Notes: generated by a model not told the origin, from the letters alone. A DNA stretch of 64,000 nt from Limnohabitans radicicola (GCF_014837235.1 NZ_JACYFT010000001.1:1067688-1131687); one strand, 5' to 3'; numbered from the stretch's first letter, positions 1 through 10,457 are shown. A program made the numbers and translations.

Positions 1-407
1 TGCGACACCACTTTCGCGCCGACGCGACCCAAGAAGCCAAAGCCCTTGTTACCGATCGCCACGGCCTGTGTCCCCACGCCCTGCGCCTGCAGGTCGCGGA
101 TTTTGTTGGTCACTGCACGCAGCACGTTGGTGTTCATGCCCCCACACAGGCCCTTGTCGGTTGTGACCACGATGAAACCGGCGCTTTTGGCGTCATTGGT
201 TTGCATGAACGGGTGCACATACTCGGGGTTGGCCTTGCTCAGGTGACCTGCAACGGTACGGATCTTTTCGCTGTACGGACGAGCGGCACGCATCCGGTCC
301 TGCGCCTTGCGCATTTTGGATGCGGCGACCATTTCCATGGCCTTGGTGATCTTCTTGGTGTTTTCCACCGATTTGATCTTGCCGCGAATTTCCTTGCCTG
401 CTGCCAT
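1..407 (-). CDS. atpG: ATP synthase gamma subunit (partial, 3' end outside window)
   Basis: Central rotating shaft of the F1 motor; it couples proton flow through Fo to ATP synthesis at the catalytic alpha3beta3 head. About 135 N-terminal residues are visible and the gene continues beyond base 1. The start [14 protein letters not shown] and the following [20 protein letters not shown] helix are hallmarks of the gamma N-terminal coiled coil; the DKGLCGGMN motif lies near residue 90. The ATG at 407 is preceded by AAGGAG on the minus strand. It follows atpA by 27 nt in the same operon; atpD and atpC are expected just outside the window. Confidence 0.97.
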   Translation of the reverse strand, partial: MAAGKEIRGKIKSVENTKKITKAMEMVAASKMRKAQDRMRAARPYSEKIRTVAGHLSKANPEYVHPFMQTNDAKSAGFIVVTTDKGLCGGMNTNVLRAVTNKIRDLQAQGVGTQAVAIGNKGFGFLGRVGAKVVS

Positions 408-434
408 GAAGGACTCCTTCGTTAGTAGCGGGTA

Positions 435-1988
435 TTAAGCGAATGTCTTCTTGAACGCTGCAATCGCAGTGTTCAGTTCGGCTTCAGCATCCTTGTCCAT
501 CGCCTTGTCGGCTTCCAGCTTGGCCAGCAGCGCAGCGTGCTTGTCTTTGAGGTAGCCGTGCAGGCCGGACTCGAAAGGCAGAACGCGCTTGACATCGATG
601 TCGTCCATGTAGCCCTTGTTCACAGCGAACAAAGTGGCGGCCATGGTGCTGATCGACAGCGGGCTGTACTGGGCCTGCTTGAGCAGTTCGGTCACGCGGG
701 CACCGCGGTCGAGCTGCTTGCGGGTGGCTTCGTCCAGGTCAGAGGCGAACTGCGCAAACGCGGCCAGTTCACGGTACTGGGCCAGGTCGGTACGGATACC
801 ACCGGACAGGTTCTTTACCAGTTTGGTCTGCGCTGCACCACCCACGCGGGACACCGAGATACCGGCGTTGATCGCGGGACGGATACCGGCGTTGAACAGG
901 CTGGTTTCCAGGAAGATCTGACCGTCGGTGATCGAAATCACGTTGGTGGGCACGAAGGCAGACACGTCACCGGCTTGGGTTTCGATGATGGGCAATGCCG
1001 TCAGGGAACCGGTCTTGCCTTTGACTTCGCCTTTGGTGAAGGCTTCGACGTAGTCGGCGTTCACACGGGCCGCACGCTCGAGCAGACGGCTGTGCAGATA
1101 GAACACGTCGCCAGGGTAAGCTTCGCGGCCTGGTGGGCGGCGCAGCAGCAGCGACACTTGACGGTAAGCCACAGCCTGCTTGGACAGGTCGTCATACACG
1201 ATCAAGGCGTCCTGACCACGGTCACGGAAGTATTCGCCCATCGTGCAGCCGGAGTAGGCCGACACATACTGCATGGCAGCGGATTCGGAAGCGGAGGCGG
1301 CCACCACGATGGTGTACTCCATCGCACCGGCTTGCTCCAGAGCACGCACCACGTTCTTGATCGACGAGGCCTTTTGGCCAATCGCGACGTAAACGCAGGT
1401 CATGTTCTGACCTTTTTGGTTGATGATGGCGTCGATCGCGACGGCAGTCTTGCCGGTCTGACGGTCGCCAATGATCAGTTCGCGCTGACCGCGGCCCACG
1501 GGCACCATGGAGTCGATCGACTTCAGGCCCGTTTGCACAGGCTGGTCCACCGATTTACGTGCGATCACGCCTGGGGCGACTTTTTCGATCACGTCGGTCA
1601 TTTTGGCGTTGATCGGGCCTTTGCCGTCGATCGGCTGACCCAGCGCGTTCACCACGCGGCCAATGAGTTCGGGGCCCACGGGCACTTCCAGAATGCGGCC
1701 TGTGCACTTGACAGTGTCGCCTTCGGAAATGTGCTCGTATTCACCCAAAATCACGGCACCGACAGAGTCGCGCTCAAGGTTCAGGGCCAGGCCGAAAGTG
1801 GGGGTGCCGTCGGCCGTTGCCGGGAATTCGAGCATTTCGCCCTGCATCACGTCAGACAGGCCATGCACGCGGACGATACCGTCGGTCACAGACACCACAG
1901 TGCCTTGGTTGCGGATATCGGCGCTGGCGGACAGCCCTTCGATGCGGCTCTTGATCAGTTCAGAAATTTCTGCGGGATTGAGTTGCAT
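435..1988 (-). CDS. atpA: ATP synthase subunit alpha
   Basis: Non-catalytic nucleotide-binding subunit of F1 that alternates with beta in the hexamer. At 517 residues it has the normal family length. The Walker A loop GDRQTGKT lies near residue 170, the [20 protein letters not shown] stretch near 205, and the [12 protein letters not shown] segment carrying the conserved arginine finger near 375. The ATG follows an AAGGAAAGAG ribosome binding site. It sits between atpH and atpG in the usual order atpI-B-E-F-H-A-G. Long open frames on the opposite strand here are antisense shadows. Confidence 0.99.
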   Translation of the reverse strand: MQLNPAEISELIKSRIEGLSASADIRNQGTVVSVTDGIVRVHGLSDVMQGEMLEFPATADGTPTFGLALNLERDSVGAVILGEYEHISEGDTVKCTGRILEVPVGPELIGRVVNALGQPIDGKGPINAKMTDVIEKVAPGVIARKSVDQPVQTGLKSIDSMVPVGRGQRELIIGDRQTGKTAVAIDAIINQKGQNMTCVYVAIGQKASSIKNVVRALEQAGAMEYTIVVAASASESAAMQYVSAYSGCTMGEYFRDRGQDALIVYDDLSKQAVAYRQVSLLLRRPPGREAYPGDVFYLHSRLLERAARVNADYVEAFTKGEVKGKTGSLTALPIIETQAGDVSAFVPTNVISITDGQIFLETSLFNAGIRPAINAGISVSRVGGAAQTKLVKNLSGGIRTDLAQYRELAAFAQFASDLDEATRKQLDRGARVTELLKQAQYSPLSISTMAATLFAVNKGYMDDIDVKRVLPFESGLHGYLKDKHAALLAKLEADKAMDKDAEAELNTAIAAFKKTFA

Positions 1989-2030
1989 GACTCTTTCCTT
2001 CTTTCTTTAAATTTGTCCGGTCTCGTCCGC

Positions 2031-2561
2031 TCAAGCGGTGAGGGCCGATTTCATTTGTTCCAGCCGGGCCTTGACAGAGGTATCGAGCACCTCATCGCCC
2101 ACCACCACGCGAATACCGCCGATCAAGGAGGCATCCAGCTCAACGCTCACATTGAGCTTGCGCGCAAAGCGCTTTTCGAGCGTGGCCGACAGATCGGCCA
2201 AAGCCGATGCATCGATGGGGAATGCGCTGTAGACGACCGCATCAGCGGTGCCACCTTGGGCATTCATGAGGACACGGTACTGCTGTGCAACGACAGGCAG
2301 CGCGCCAAGACGGCGGTTTTCAATCACCAGGCGCAGGAAATTCTTGCCAGCCTCGGGCAGTGCGGTACGCACCACGCCAGAGATCAGCTCGAAAACCTGC
2401 TCGTCGGACACCTTGGGGCTGTCGGCGAACTGCTGCAGTTGAGCGTTGTCAGCGACTGCAGCGAGTTCTTCCAGCCAGGCGGCCGTGCCAGCGAGATCGG
2501 ATGCCTGCGCCTTGAACAGCGCTTCGGCATAAGGGCGGGCGATGGTAGCAAGTTCTGCCAT
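2031..2561 (-). CDS. atpH: ATP synthase subunit delta (OSCP homologue)
   Basis: Peripheral-stalk protein that joins the b-subunit dimer to the top of the alpha subunits. The 176 residues match the family. The N-terminal six-helix domain begins [19 protein letters not shown], and the C-terminal part has the typical [20 protein letters not shown] motif near residue 150, followed by a short helix. It lies 22 nt downstream of atpF and 42 nt upstream of atpA, so it is cotranscribed. No unusual features were seen. Confidence 0.97.
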   Translation of the reverse strand: MAELATIARPYAEALFKAQASDLAGTAAWLEELAAVADNAQLQQFADSPKVSDEQVFELISGVVRTALPEAGKNFLRLVIENRRLGALPVVAQQYRVLMNAQGGTADAVVYSAFPIDASALADLSATLEKRFARKLNVSVELDASLIGGIRVVVGDEVLDTSVKARLEQMKSALTA

Positions 2562-2583
2562 GGTCTTCTCTGGCTGGAGCTTC

Positions 2584-3054
2584 TTAAAGCTCGGTCTTGA
2601 GGCGGCTCAGCAGATCAGCATGGACGCCTGCATTGACTTCCTTGCGGAGAATCTGCTCGGCACCCTTGACGGCCAGTGCGGCGACCTGCTCACGCAGGGC
2701 TTCACGCGCCTTGACCGATTGCTGCTCAGCTTCAGCTTTGGCAGCGGCGATGATCTTGTTGCCTTCTTCGGTGGCTCGTGACTTGGCTTCTTCAATGATG
2801 CCTTGTGCACGGCGCTCGGCATCAGCCAGGCGCGAAGCCGTCTCGTTGCGCGACTGGGCCAGTTCGGACTCGACACGCGCATTGGCGTTGGCGAGTTCAG
2901 CCTTGGCTTTGTCGGCGGCAGCGAGGCCGTCAGCGATTTTCTGGGCCCGCTCGTCCAGCGCCTTGGTGATCGGGGGCCACACGAATTTCATCGTGAACCA
3001 CACCAGAACAGCAAAAACGATGGCCTGCAGGAACAGGGTAGCGTTAATGTTCAC
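2584..3054 (-). CDS. atpF: ATP synthase subunit b
   Basis: Membrane-anchored peripheral-stalk subunit. The 156 residues show one N-terminal membrane helix (about residues 5-25, containing [20 protein letters not shown]), then a long charged and alanine-rich coiled coil reaching the C-terminus (LLSRLKTEL). The start codon is GTG, reading GTG-AAC-ATT-AAC, chosen because an AAGGA site lies about 8 nt upstream and the membrane helix begins immediately. It sits between atpE and atpH. The GTG start could lower translation relative to the c subunit, but that is inference. Confidence 0.96.
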   Translation of the reverse strand: MNINATLFLQAIVFAVLVWFTMKFVWPPITKALDERAQKIADGLAAADKAKAELANANARVESELAQSRNETASRLADAERRAQGIIEEAKSRATEEGNKIIAAAKAEAEQQSVKAREALREQVAALAVKGAEQILRKEVNAGVHADLLSRLKTEL

Positions 3055-3091
3055 GGTTAGAGTCCTTCTTCTGCGTGAAGAGGTCCGTGAA

Positions 3092-3349
<258 letters not shown>

Positions 3350-3396
3350 CTAAAGGTTGGTGGAAAAGTAAAAACGAAATCAGAAAAGGGTTGACA

Positions 3397-4275
3397 TCAA
3401 TGTGCGTCGTGCGCTTGACCTGTGTAGATCAGCGTCAACATCATAAAGATGAAGGCTTGCAAGGTGATGACCAGGATGTGGAACAGGGTCCACACAGTGC
3501 CGGCAATGACATGGCCGATGGCCAGGCCAATGCCGGTGGCAGACAGGGCCCAGCCGCCACCCATCAGGGCGATCAACATGAACACCAGTTCACCTGCAAA
3601 CATGTTGCCAAACAGTCGCATGCCATGCGAAACGGTTTTGGCAAGGTATTCGATCATCTGCATCAGGAAGTTGATCGGATACAGGGCCCAGTGGTCACCA
3701 AAGGGCGCAGCAATCAGTTCATGGGCCCAGCCACCCAGACCTTTGATCTTGATGTTGTAGACCAGGCACACAAACAACACGGAGCACGACAGGCCCAGTG
3801 TGGTCGACAGATCAGCAGTAGGCACCACACGCATGTAGTCCTTGAAACCCAAAGCTGGGCCCGCAGAATGCCAGATCTGGGGAATCAGATCCACAGGCAG
3901 CATGTCCATCGCGTTCATCAGGAAAATCCAGACAAACACAGTGAGGGCCAGAGGAGAGATCAGCTTGCGGCTCTGGGCGTTGTGGATCACACCCTTGGCC
4001 TGGTTCTCCACCATTTCAGACAGGATCTCGACCGCCGCCTGGAAACGGCCAGGCACACCCGAGGTGGCTTTGCGGGCAGCCAGCCAAAGCACAATGCAGC
4101 CGACCAGGCCCAGCACGGTCGAGAACACCAGCGAGTCAAAGTTGAACAGGCTGAAGTCCACAATGCTGTGCTGCTCGACGTTCTCGAACGCGAAGTTCTT
4201 CTGCAGGTGATGCAGGTGGTGCTGGATGTACTCTCCAGCAGTCGGGGCGTGTGCGCCAGCGTGTTCAGCAGACAT
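3397..4275 (-). CDS. atpB: ATP synthase subunit a
   Basis: Stator membrane subunit that forms the two proton half-channels against the c ring. At 292 residues it has at least five membrane helices after a His-rich N-terminus (the stretch around residues 15-35 carries several histidines). The essential arginine lies in SHGMRLFGNMFAGE near residue 215. The C-terminal helix pair ends in TLIYTGQAHDAH. The gene lies 40 nt downstream of atpI and 56 nt upstream of atpE in the same operon. Confidence 0.98.
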   Translation of the reverse strand: MSAEHAGAHAPTAGEYIQHHLHHLQKNFAFENVEQHSIVDFSLFNFDSLVFSTVLGLVGCIVLWLAARKATSGVPGRFQAAVEILSEMVENQAKGVIHNAQSRKLISPLALTVFVWIFLMNAMDMLPVDLIPQIWHSAGPALGFKDYMRVVPTADLSTTLGLSCSVLFVCLVYNIKIKGLGGWAHELIAAPFGDHWALYPINFLMQMIEYLAKTVSHGMRLFGNMFAGELVFMLIALMGGGWALSATGIGLAIGHVIAGTVWTLFHILVITLQAFIFMMLTLIYTGQAHDAH

Positions 4276-4315
4276 AAATCACCAATCCGTCAAATTCAAA
4301 TTCTTCAGTGCCGAC

Positions 4316-4849
4316 TCAGGTTTGCGCTTTGCGCTGCATCCAGCCCAGCGCCATCGCGAGCCAATACACCTTCATCGTCACCACAAAGCCCGCCACCAGA
4401 GCGAGCCAGCTCAAATCAGAGACCACTTTAGGCGCCGCCAAAAGCAGCGCCACCGTCAAGACAACCTTGACCAGCTCCCACACAAACAGACCCACCAAAG
4501 CAGCGCCAGCTTGCGATTGCCGCATTTGCCGAGCCAAAGCCCTGGCGAAGACGACACCGGGAACCACCACGGACACAGCCCCCCAAGCCACCGATGCCGC
4601 CAGTCGAAACTGGCCACTGACGACACCCGTCAGCACTGCAACAACAAGCCCCACCAACAACTGCAAAACCAGAACCCGCCAGGGCGAGGTCAAAGGGTTG
4701 CGCTGACGCCAGGCTGTCGCCTGCTCGGGGGTCAGGGGCTTGAAATCGGGTTCCAGGCCTTCATTTGCGACATCTGCATCCACCCAGGAAACCTCGGCTC
4801 TCGGGTTGTGCGCAGTGCCCTGGTCAGAATCGTCGACGATTGTGCTCAT
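4316..4849 (-). CDS. atpI: ATP synthase subunit I-like protein
   Basis: First gene of the ATP synthase operon. The 177-residue product has a charged N-terminal arm of about 55 residues and then four hydrophobic segments (starting near VLVLQLLVGLVVAVLTGVV and ending near FVVTMKVYWLAMALGWMQ). This layout and position are those of AtpI/UncI proteins, which assist c-ring assembly or magnesium handling and are poorly conserved in sequence. The call rests mainly on position and topology. The last residues LAMALGWMQRK resemble betaproteobacterial AtpI. Confidence 0.85.
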   Translation of the reverse strand: MSTIVDDSDQGTAHNPRAEVSWVDADVANEGLEPDFKPLTPEQATAWRQRNPLTSPWRVLVLQLLVGLVVAVLTGVVSGQFRLAASVAWGAVSVVVPGVVFARALARQMRQSQAGAALVGLFVWELVKVVLTVALLLAAPKVVSDLSWLALVAGFVVTMKVYWLAMALGWMQRKAQT

Positions 4850-4895
4850 CTCAAATTACACCGAGGTTACGCAGCGCAGTTTCGCAAAGCCTTCG

Positions 4896-4923
4896 ATTAT
4901 ACGTAGAAACCCGTGGCTGGCCA
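4896..4923 (-). promoter_or_regulatory. Candidate sigma70 promoter of the ATP synthase operon
   Basis: Read on the minus strand, a perfect -10 TATAAT (4896-4901) is preceded after 16 bp by TGGCCA (4918-4923), a 4/6 match to the -35 consensus. The start of transcription would be about 40 nt upstream of the atpI start codon. Found by eye. Confidence 0.6.
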
Positions 4924-5037
4924 GCTATTTCCGAGCTATCGTTGCGTGTTGCAGGGCAAATCAGCTTCACCAACCAGCCGGCAAGCGGCTTGAAGCCCTT
5001 ACCACATCACACTTTTGAACAAGTTGGGACACCGAAA

Positions 5038-5484
5038 ATGTACGAATGGATCAAATGCTTGCACCTGTCGGCCGGTATCATCTGGCTGGGTGGCATGACT
5101 TTGCTGCTCGCCGCAGTGCGGCCTGTGGCCATCGCCCAACTGGCCGCGCCAGAGCGGCTGAGGCTGATGGCGACCGTTTTGGCGCGCTTTTTCACCCTGG
5201 TCTGGGCTTCGATTGCCGTGCTCCTGGCCTCCGGTTTCTGGATGTTTGCCAGTGCCGATCTGTCGCTCGCTCCACGCGGCTGGCACGCCATGGCAGGCCT
5301 GGGCAGCTTGATGTGCGTCATTTTTGCGCACCTGTGGTTTGCCCCGTTCCGCCGCTTGAAGCAGGCCGTCGCCCAAGCTGACTGGGCAGCTGCCGGACAG
5401 GCCCTGGGACAAATCCACCCACTGGTGCTGACCAACTTCACCCTGGGCTGGCTGGCTGTGGCAGCCGTGCTGGTCTGGCGATAA
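5038..5484 (+). CDS. Small four-helix membrane protein, CopD-like
   Basis: The 148-residue product is mostly membrane, with four hydrophobic helices. It starts MYEWIKCLHLSAGIIWLGGM, where His9 sits inside helix 1 in the way seen in CopD-like and related heme or copper-associated membrane proteins. Helix 3 contains another histidine (IFAHLWFAP) and the last helix follows IHPLVLTNF. No catalytic motif is visible and the exact function is unknown. It is transcribed divergently from atpI across a 188-nt gap and is followed after 7 nt by the YbeD-like gene, so it may head the lipB-lipA unit. Confidence 0.7.
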   Translation: MYEWIKCLHLSAGIIWLGGMTLLLAAVRPVAIAQLAAPERLRLMATVLARFFTLVWASIAVLLASGFWMFASADLSLAPRGWHAMAGLGSLMCVIFAHLWFAPFRRLKQAVAQADWAAAGQALGQIHPLVLTNFTLGWLAVAAVLVWR

Positions 5485-5491
5485 TCCCTCC

Positions 5492-5791
5492 ATGAGCGCA
5501 TCCATCCACCCCCCCTCTGGCAGCGATCCACGCAAGGATTCGCTGATCGAATACCCCAGCATCTTTCCCATCAAGGTCATGGGGGCCGAGCAGGACGGCT
5601 TCGTGCACGCAATGGTGCAGGTGGCGCAGCAATTTGACCCCAGCTTCGATGCAGCCACGGTCGAATTGCGCCCCAGCAAAGGCGGCAAATACCTGGGTGT
5701 GACGCTGAACATCACCGCCACCAGCCGCGAACAGCTCGACAACCTGTACCGCGCCCTCACCTCGCACCCCATGGTCAAGATCGTGCTCTGA
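5492..5791 (+). CDS. YbeD-like DUF493 protein
   Basis: A 99-residue protein of the YbeD (DUF493) family, a small ACT-like fold of unknown role that is often encoded next to lipB. The family core is visible as [14 protein letters not shown] near residue 20, then [20 protein letters not shown] near residue 65, and the C-terminal [14 protein letters not shown]. Its TGA stop overlaps the lipB ATG by one base (TGATG), which implies translational coupling. In E. coli ybeD also lies between dacA and lipB, which supports the assignment. Confidence 0.9.
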   Translation: MSASIHPPSGSDPRKDSLIEYPSIFPIKVMGAEQDGFVHAMVQVAQQFDPSFDAATVELRPSKGGKYLGVTLNITATSREQLDNLYRALTSHPMVKIVL

Positions 5792-6453
5792 TGCTGATCC
5801 GCCAGCTCGGGCAGGTGCCCTACCTGCCCACTTATGAAGCCATGCAGGCCTTCACGGCCGGGCGCGAAGCCAGCACCCCCGACGAGCTTTGGCTCTGCGA
5901 ACACCCGCCTGTGTTCACCCAGGGCCTGGCGGGCCTGGCCGACCACCTGTTGATGCCAGGCGACATCCCGGTGGTCCAGACCAACCGGGGCGGACAAGTC
6001 ACCTTCCATGGTCCCGGACAAGTGATGGCCTATCCGTTGATCAATCTGCAACAGGCAGGCTATTACGTCAAGGAATACGTTTACAAGCTGGAAGAGTCGG
6101 TGATCCGAACCCTGGCCCACTTTGGCGTGACGGGCCACCGCGTAACGGGCGCGCCGGGCATCTATGTTCGCCTGAACGACCCCTTCAGCCATGCTGCACT
6201 GACCGGCCCAGCGAACCCCACCAACCCGTTTAAAGGGCTGGGCAAGATCAGTGCCTTGGGCATCAAGGTCAGCCGCCATTGCACTTACCACGGCGTGGCC
6301 CTGAATGTGGCCATGGACCTCGAACCCTTTGACCGCATCAACCCTTGCGGTTATGCGGGATTGAAAACCGTCGACCTTTCTACAATCGGCGTTGAAACCA
6401 CCTGGGACGAAGTGGCCCAGGTGCTGGCAGAGCAACTCGATGCCCGTCTGTGA
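5791..6453 (+). CDS. lipB: Octanoyl-[acyl carrier protein]:protein transferase
   Basis: Moves the octanoyl group from acyl carrier protein to the lipoyl domains of 2-oxo acid dehydrogenases and the glycine cleavage H protein, the first step of lipoate synthesis in the cytoplasm. The 220 residues contain the [19 protein letters not shown] motif near residue 70, the catalytic lysine in [12 protein letters not shown] near 150, and the catalytic cysteine in [13 protein letters not shown] near 185. The start overlaps the previous stop. lipA follows 33 nt downstream. Confidence 0.98.
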   Translation: MLIRQLGQVPYLPTYEAMQAFTAGREASTPDELWLCEHPPVFTQGLAGLADHLLMPGDIPVVQTNRGGQVTFHGPGQVMAYPLINLQQAGYYVKEYVYKLEESVIRTLAHFGVTGHRVTGAPGIYVRLNDPFSHAALTGPANPTNPFKGLGKISALGIKVSRHCTYHGVALNVAMDLEPFDRINPCGYAGLKTVDLSTIGVETTWDEVAQVLAEQLDARL

Positions 6454-6486
6454 CGGCACGCGCCCGGCCTGAAACGAAAGCACACC

Positions 6487-7488
6487 ATGAGCAACCCCAC
6501 CCCTGAAAGCCACGTCGTGCGCGAAGCGCAAACGGTCGAAAACTACGATCCGACGGCCAAGCAAAAAGCCGCCGCCAAACTCTCGCGAATCCCCGTCAAG
6601 GTCGAACAGGCCGAAGTGCTCAAAAAGCCCGAATGGATCCGCGTCAAGGCCGGCTCGCCCACCACGCGCTTTTACGAAATCAAGGACGTGCTGCGCGCCA
6701 ACAAACTGGTGACAGTGTGCGAAGAAGCCAGCTGCCCCAACATCGGCGAATGCTTTGGCAAGGGCACAGCCACCTTCATGATCATGGGCGACAAGTGCAC
6801 GCGCCGCTGTCCGTTCTGCGACGTGGGTCACGGCCGCCCGGACCCGCTGGATGTGAACGAACCCGAGAATCTGGCCAAAACCATCGCGCAACTCAAGCTG
6901 CAATACGTGGTCATCACCAGCGTGGACCGTGACGACCTGAGAGACGGCGGCGCCGGGCACTTTGTGGAGTGCATCCGCAAAACCCGCGAACTCTCGCCCA
7001 CCACCCAGATCGAAGTGCTGGTGCCCGACTTTCGGGGGCGCGATGACCGCGCCCTCGAGATCTTGAAAGCCGCTCCGCCCGACGTGATGAACCACAACAT
7101 GGAAACCGTGCCGCGCCTGTACAAGGAAGCACGGCCCGGCTCGGACTACCAGTTCTCGCTGAACCTGCTCAAAAAATTCAAGGCGCTGTTCCCTCATGTC
7201 CCCACCAAGAGCGGCCTGATGGTGGGCCTGGGCGAGACCGACGAAGAAATCCTGGATGTCATGCGCGACATGCGCGCGCACAACATCGAGATGCTGACGA
7301 TTGGCCAGTACCTGGCCCCGAGCAACAGCCACCTGCCCGTGCGCCGCTACGTGCACCCCGACACCTTCAAGATGTTCGAGGCCAAAGCCTACGAAATGGG
7401 CTTCACCCATGCCGCCGTGGGTGCGATGGTCCGCAGCTCGTACCACGCAGATCAGCAAGCCCATGCAGCGCTGAACGCTGGCCACTAA
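6487..7488 (+). CDS. lipA: Lipoyl synthase
   Basis: Radical SAM enzyme that inserts two sulfur atoms into the protein-bound octanoyl chain. The 333 residues carry the auxiliary-cluster cysteines in [12 protein letters not shown] near residue 80 and the radical SAM motif CTRRCPFC near residue 105, followed by [10 protein letters not shown] and the C-terminal SSYHAD segment holding the conserved serine ligand. Length and order of motifs are normal. It is cotranscribed with lipB. Confidence 0.99.
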   Translation: MSNPTPESHVVREAQTVENYDPTAKQKAAAKLSRIPVKVEQAEVLKKPEWIRVKAGSPTTRFYEIKDVLRANKLVTVCEEASCPNIGECFGKGTATFMIMGDKCTRRCPFCDVGHGRPDPLDVNEPENLAKTIAQLKLQYVVITSVDRDDLRDGGAGHFVECIRKTRELSPTTQIEVLVPDFRGRDDRALEILKAAPPDVMNHNMETVPRLYKEARPGSDYQFSLNLLKKFKALFPHVPTKSGLMVGLGETDEEILDVMRDMRAHNIEMLTIGQYLAPSNSHLPVRRYVHPDTFKMFEAKAYEMGFTHAAVGAMVRSSYHADQQAHAALNAGH

Positions 7489-7496
7489 AAAGCTTA

Positions 7497-8357
7497 ATGC
7501 TCAGCCCAGCCTTGAGCGCACTGCACCCGACCCCTCTGGCCTTGGGGGCCATTGCCTTGTGGGCCAGCCTGGCCACACTGGGCGTGCGCCTGTCGCACCT
7601 GCCGCCCTTCTGGTTGACCGGCGTGACCTTGCTCATCGGCAGCGTGATCGCGCTGCCTTTGTCGCGTTGGGACCCGCGCCAATGGCGTGTGCCACTGCCC
7701 ACCCTACTGCTGGGCGTGTACGGCCTGTTCGGTTACCACTTTTTGCTGTTCATTGCGCTGCGTCACGCGCCACCCGTGCAGGCCAACCTGGTCAATTACC
7801 TCTGGCCTCTGGGCATGGTGGTGATGGCACCGCTCTTTTTGCCTGGCCTGACATGGACGGCCCGCCAAGTGCTGGCGTCCTTGCTCGGTTTTGCAGGCGC
7901 CGCATTGGCCATCACGGGTGGGCGCAGCCTGGATGGCGGACTGGCCTGGGGCTACCTGCCTGCACTGGGCGCGGCATTCGTGTGGGCCAGCTATTCCCTG
8001 CTGACGCAACGCGTGCCCCCCTTCCCGACTTCGGCCATCGGTCTGTTTGCGCTCGTCTCGGGTGTGTTGTCGCTGGCTTGCCATGCCTGGCTGGAGCCTG
8101 CGATTCAAGTCTCGGCCTCAGACATTCTGTGGCTCTTGCTGATGGGGCTGGGGCCGCTGGGCGCGGCGTTCTTTTTGTGGGACGCGGCACTCAAGCGCGG
8201 TGATGCGCGACAGATCGGGCTGCTGAGCTTTGTAACGCCCTTGCTGTCGACTTTGTTGCTGCTGTGGACCAGGGGCGAGACACCCCACGCCAGCATTGGG
8301 CTGGCCACAGCGCTGATCGTGGGTGCAGCCTGGATGGGGCGCAGCCAAGTCGACTGA
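7497..8357 (+). CDS. DMT-family exporter, YddG-like
   Basis: A 286-residue inner-membrane protein with about ten hydrophobic helices in two EamA halves. The motif NLVNYLWPLGMVVMAP near residue 98 matches the NYLWP signature of YddG, the aromatic amino acid exporter, and the second half has WASYSLLTQRVPPFPTSAIG near residue 162. Export of amino acids or related metabolites is the likely role; the substrate is not shown by sequence. The gene starts 8 nt after lipA and is read in the same direction, but a functional link with lipoate is not evident. Confidence 0.85.
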   Translation: MLSPALSALHPTPLALGAIALWASLATLGVRLSHLPPFWLTGVTLLIGSVIALPLSRWDPRQWRVPLPTLLLGVYGLFGYHFLLFIALRHAPPVQANLVNYLWPLGMVVMAPLFLPGLTWTARQVLASLLGFAGAALAITGGRSLDGGLAWGYLPALGAAFVWASYSLLTQRVPPFPTSAIGLFALVSGVLSLACHAWLEPAIQVSASDILWLLLMGLGPLGAAFFLWDAALKRGDARQIGLLSFVTPLLSTLLLLWTRGETPHASIGLATALIVGAAWMGRSQVD

Positions 8358-8392
8358 ACCGGCCTGGTGGAACAAATCCGGATTGGCTCAAC

Positions 8393-10144
8393 TCAGTTCG
8401 GCAAGACCAGGCTGGACGGGTCGTCGCTGTCGAGCACCTCTTGAGCCCAGGGTGCAAGTTTGCTGGTGTCCGAGCGCAAGATTTTGTGCTTGACCGCCAG
8501 CACCTGGGACGGGTGCATCGAAAAGCTGCGCAAACCCAGGCCCAGCAACAAACGGGTCATGGTCACATCGCCTGCCATCTCGCCGCACACCGACACGCCT
8601 TTGCCCTGCGCCTGGCAGGCCGCAATGGTGTCGGCCACCAGACGCAGCACGGCAGGGTGCAAAGGGTCGTACAGGTGGGCCACCGATTCGTCGGCACGGT
8701 CGATCGCCAGCGTGTACTGGATCAGGTCGTTGGTGCCAATCGACAAAAAGTCAAAATATTTGAGGAACAAACGCAGCGACAGGGCCGCCGCCGGGATCTC
8801 GATCATCGCCCCCAGGCGGATCGGGCCGTGCACGATGCCGCGCCTGTCCAGGTCCTGGCGGGCCTGCTCGATCAAGGCCACGGTCTGACGGATCTCGCTG
8901 CCGTGCGCCAACATGGGCACCAGCATGTTCACCTTGCCATGCGCTGCCGCGCGCAAAATGGCGCGCAACTGCGTGAGGAACATCGATGGGTCAGCCAGAC
9001 TCCAGCGGATGGCCCGCAAACCGAGCGCAGGGTTGAGGTGGGCCGCATCGTGGCGTGATTCATCCAGCTGTTTGTCCGCGCCCACGTCCACTGTACGAAC
9101 GGTCACGGGCAAGCCATTCATGCCCTCGACCGCACGGCGATAAGCCTGGTACTGTTCTTCTTCATCGGGCAAGTTGCCTTGCCGACCCATGAACAGGAAC
9201 TCGCTGCGGAACAAGCCCACGCCGACAGCACCTGCCGCAATGGCCGCAGTGGTGTCTTCGGGCATTTCGATGTTGGCCAACAACTCGATTTTTTGGCCAT
9301 CCAGCGTCACCGCCGGGGTGTGGCGCAGGCGGGCCAAACGCTCGCGCTCGATGCTTTCCTGGCGCTGCTTGAAACTGTATTCGGCCAGGATGATGGGCGA
9401 AGGATCGACGATCACCACACCCACATCGCCGTCAATGATGATCCAGTCGTCCTGCTTGACCAGCTGGCTGGCCGAGCGCGCGCCCACCACAGCGGGAATA
9501 TCCAAGCTGCGCGCGACGATGGCGGTGTGCGAGGTCTTGCCACCCACATCGGTCACAAACCCGGCAAACACGCTTTGCTTGAACTGCAGCATGTCGGCAG
9601 GCGACAGGTCGTGCGCCACCAGCACCAAGGGCACGTCGGTGTCTTCGAGTTGCAGCTCCTGCTGTGGCCTTGCCGGTCGGGGCGCACGCGCCACCACGGA
9701 GCCAGTCCCCTTGAGGCTGAGCAAGACCCGCTCGGCCACCTGCTCTACATCGGCTTTGCGCTCGCGCAGGTAAGGGTCATCCATCTCGTCAAACTGGCGG
9801 GCAATGACCTCCAGCTGACTGGTCAGTGCCCACTCGGCGTTGTACAGGCGCTCCTTGATCCACTGCACCACCCCCGCGTTGAGCTCTTCGTCCTGCAAGA
9901 GCATCAGGTGCACATCGAGCAGCGCCGCCAACTCATGGGGCGCATCTTTGGGCATGTCGCGCTGCAAGCGCTGCAACTCGTCGATCACTTCGTCACGCGC
10001 AGCGCGCATGCGTTCAATCTCGGACTCGACCTGCTCAGGCTGCAAGAAATAGTGGGCCACATCGACCCGGCTGGACGCCACCAGCACCGCGCGCCCGATG
10101 GCGATGCCCCGGGCCACGGCCAAGCCGTGGATGCTGAATGTCAT
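8393..10144 (-). CDS. ptsI: Phosphoenolpyruvate-protein phosphotransferase (Enzyme I)
   Basis: Transfers phosphate from PEP to HPr. The start at 10144 (MTFSIHGLAVARG) was chosen over an in-frame ATG 27 nt upstream because GGAGG lies 7 nt before it; this gives 583 residues, normal for EI. The phosphorylated histidine is His206 in GGKTSHTAIVARS. The PEP-binding region has GVGLFRSEFLFM near 290 and the C-terminal active-site cysteine is in VCGEMAGD near 495. It is the last gene of an EIIA-HPr-EI operon that lacks sugar-specific EIIB/C/D, so it likely serves regulation more than sugar uptake. Confidence 0.97.
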   Translation of the reverse strand: MTFSIHGLAVARGIAIGRAVLVASSRVDVAHYFLQPEQVESEIERMRAARDEVIDELQRLQRDMPKDAPHELAALLDVHLMLLQDEELNAGVVQWIKERLYNAEWALTSQLEVIARQFDEMDDPYLRERKADVEQVAERVLLSLKGTGSVVARAPRPARPQQELQLEDTDVPLVLVAHDLSPADMLQFKQSVFAGFVTDVGGKTSHTAIVARSLDIPAVVGARSASQLVKQDDWIIIDGDVGVVIVDPSPIILAEYSFKQRQESIERERLARLRHTPAVTLDGQKIELLANIEMPEDTTAAIAAGAVGVGLFRSEFLFMGRQGNLPDEEEQYQAYRRAVEGMNGLPVTVRTVDVGADKQLDESRHDAAHLNPALGLRAIRWSLADPSMFLTQLRAILRAAAHGKVNMLVPMLAHGSEIRQTVALIEQARQDLDRRGIVHGPIRLGAMIEIPAAALSLRLFLKYFDFLSIGTNDLIQYTLAIDRADESVAHLYDPLHPAVLRLVADTIAACQAQGKGVSVCGEMAGDVTMTRLLLGLGLRSFSMHPSQVLAVKHKILRSDTSKLAPWAQEVLDSDDPSSLVLPN

Positions 10145-10187
10145 GGCAGGGCCTCCACGCTTTGCGGGCACACGGGTGCCGACATGC

Positions 10188-10457
10188 TCACTCGCCTTCG
10201 CCGAACTTGTCGGCCATCAACGCCAGCAGTGCCTGCAGCGCTTCATCTTCACGCTCGCCAATGGTCTCCAGCACCACCTCGCTGCCCAGGCCTGCTGCCA
10301 GCATCATGACACCCATGATGCTCTTGGCGTTGACCCGGCGCTCGCCCTTGCTCAGCCACACCTCGCACGGAAAACTGCCCGCCAGCTTGGTGAGCTTGGC
10401 TGAAGCACGGGCATGCAGGCCGAGCTTATTGCTGATGATCGTGGTGGCTTGGGACAT
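10188..10457 (-). CDS. ptsH: Phosphocarrier protein HPr
   Basis: An 89-residue HPr. The phosphorylation site is His15 in KLGLHARASAKL, and Ser46 in NAKSIMGVMML is at the place of the regulatory serine. HPr accepts phosphate from Enzyme I (encoded 43 nt downstream) and passes it to the EIIA(Man) protein encoded just upstream. Its first 32 nt overlap the end of the EIIA gene in another frame, which suggests coupled translation. Ser46 is followed by IMGVMML as in serine-phosphorylatable HPr, but no HPr kinase gene is in the window. Confidence 0.97.
   Translation of the reverse strand: MSQATTIISNKLGLHARASAKLTKLAGSFPCEVWLSKGERRVNAKSIMGVMMLAAGLGSEVVLETIGEREDEALQALLALMADKFGEGE

Noticed and set aside
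537-2600. Long open frame (687 codons) on the plus strand opposite atpA and atpH
   Set aside because: It mirrors the strongly conserved atpA and atpH in the other strand and has no family features; such shadows are common in GC-rich genomes.
4999-7485. 828-codon minus-strand frame opposite the lipB and lipA genes
   Set aside because: The plus strand encodes clear LipB and LipA with catalytic residues; the antisense protein is Gly/His-rich without motifs.
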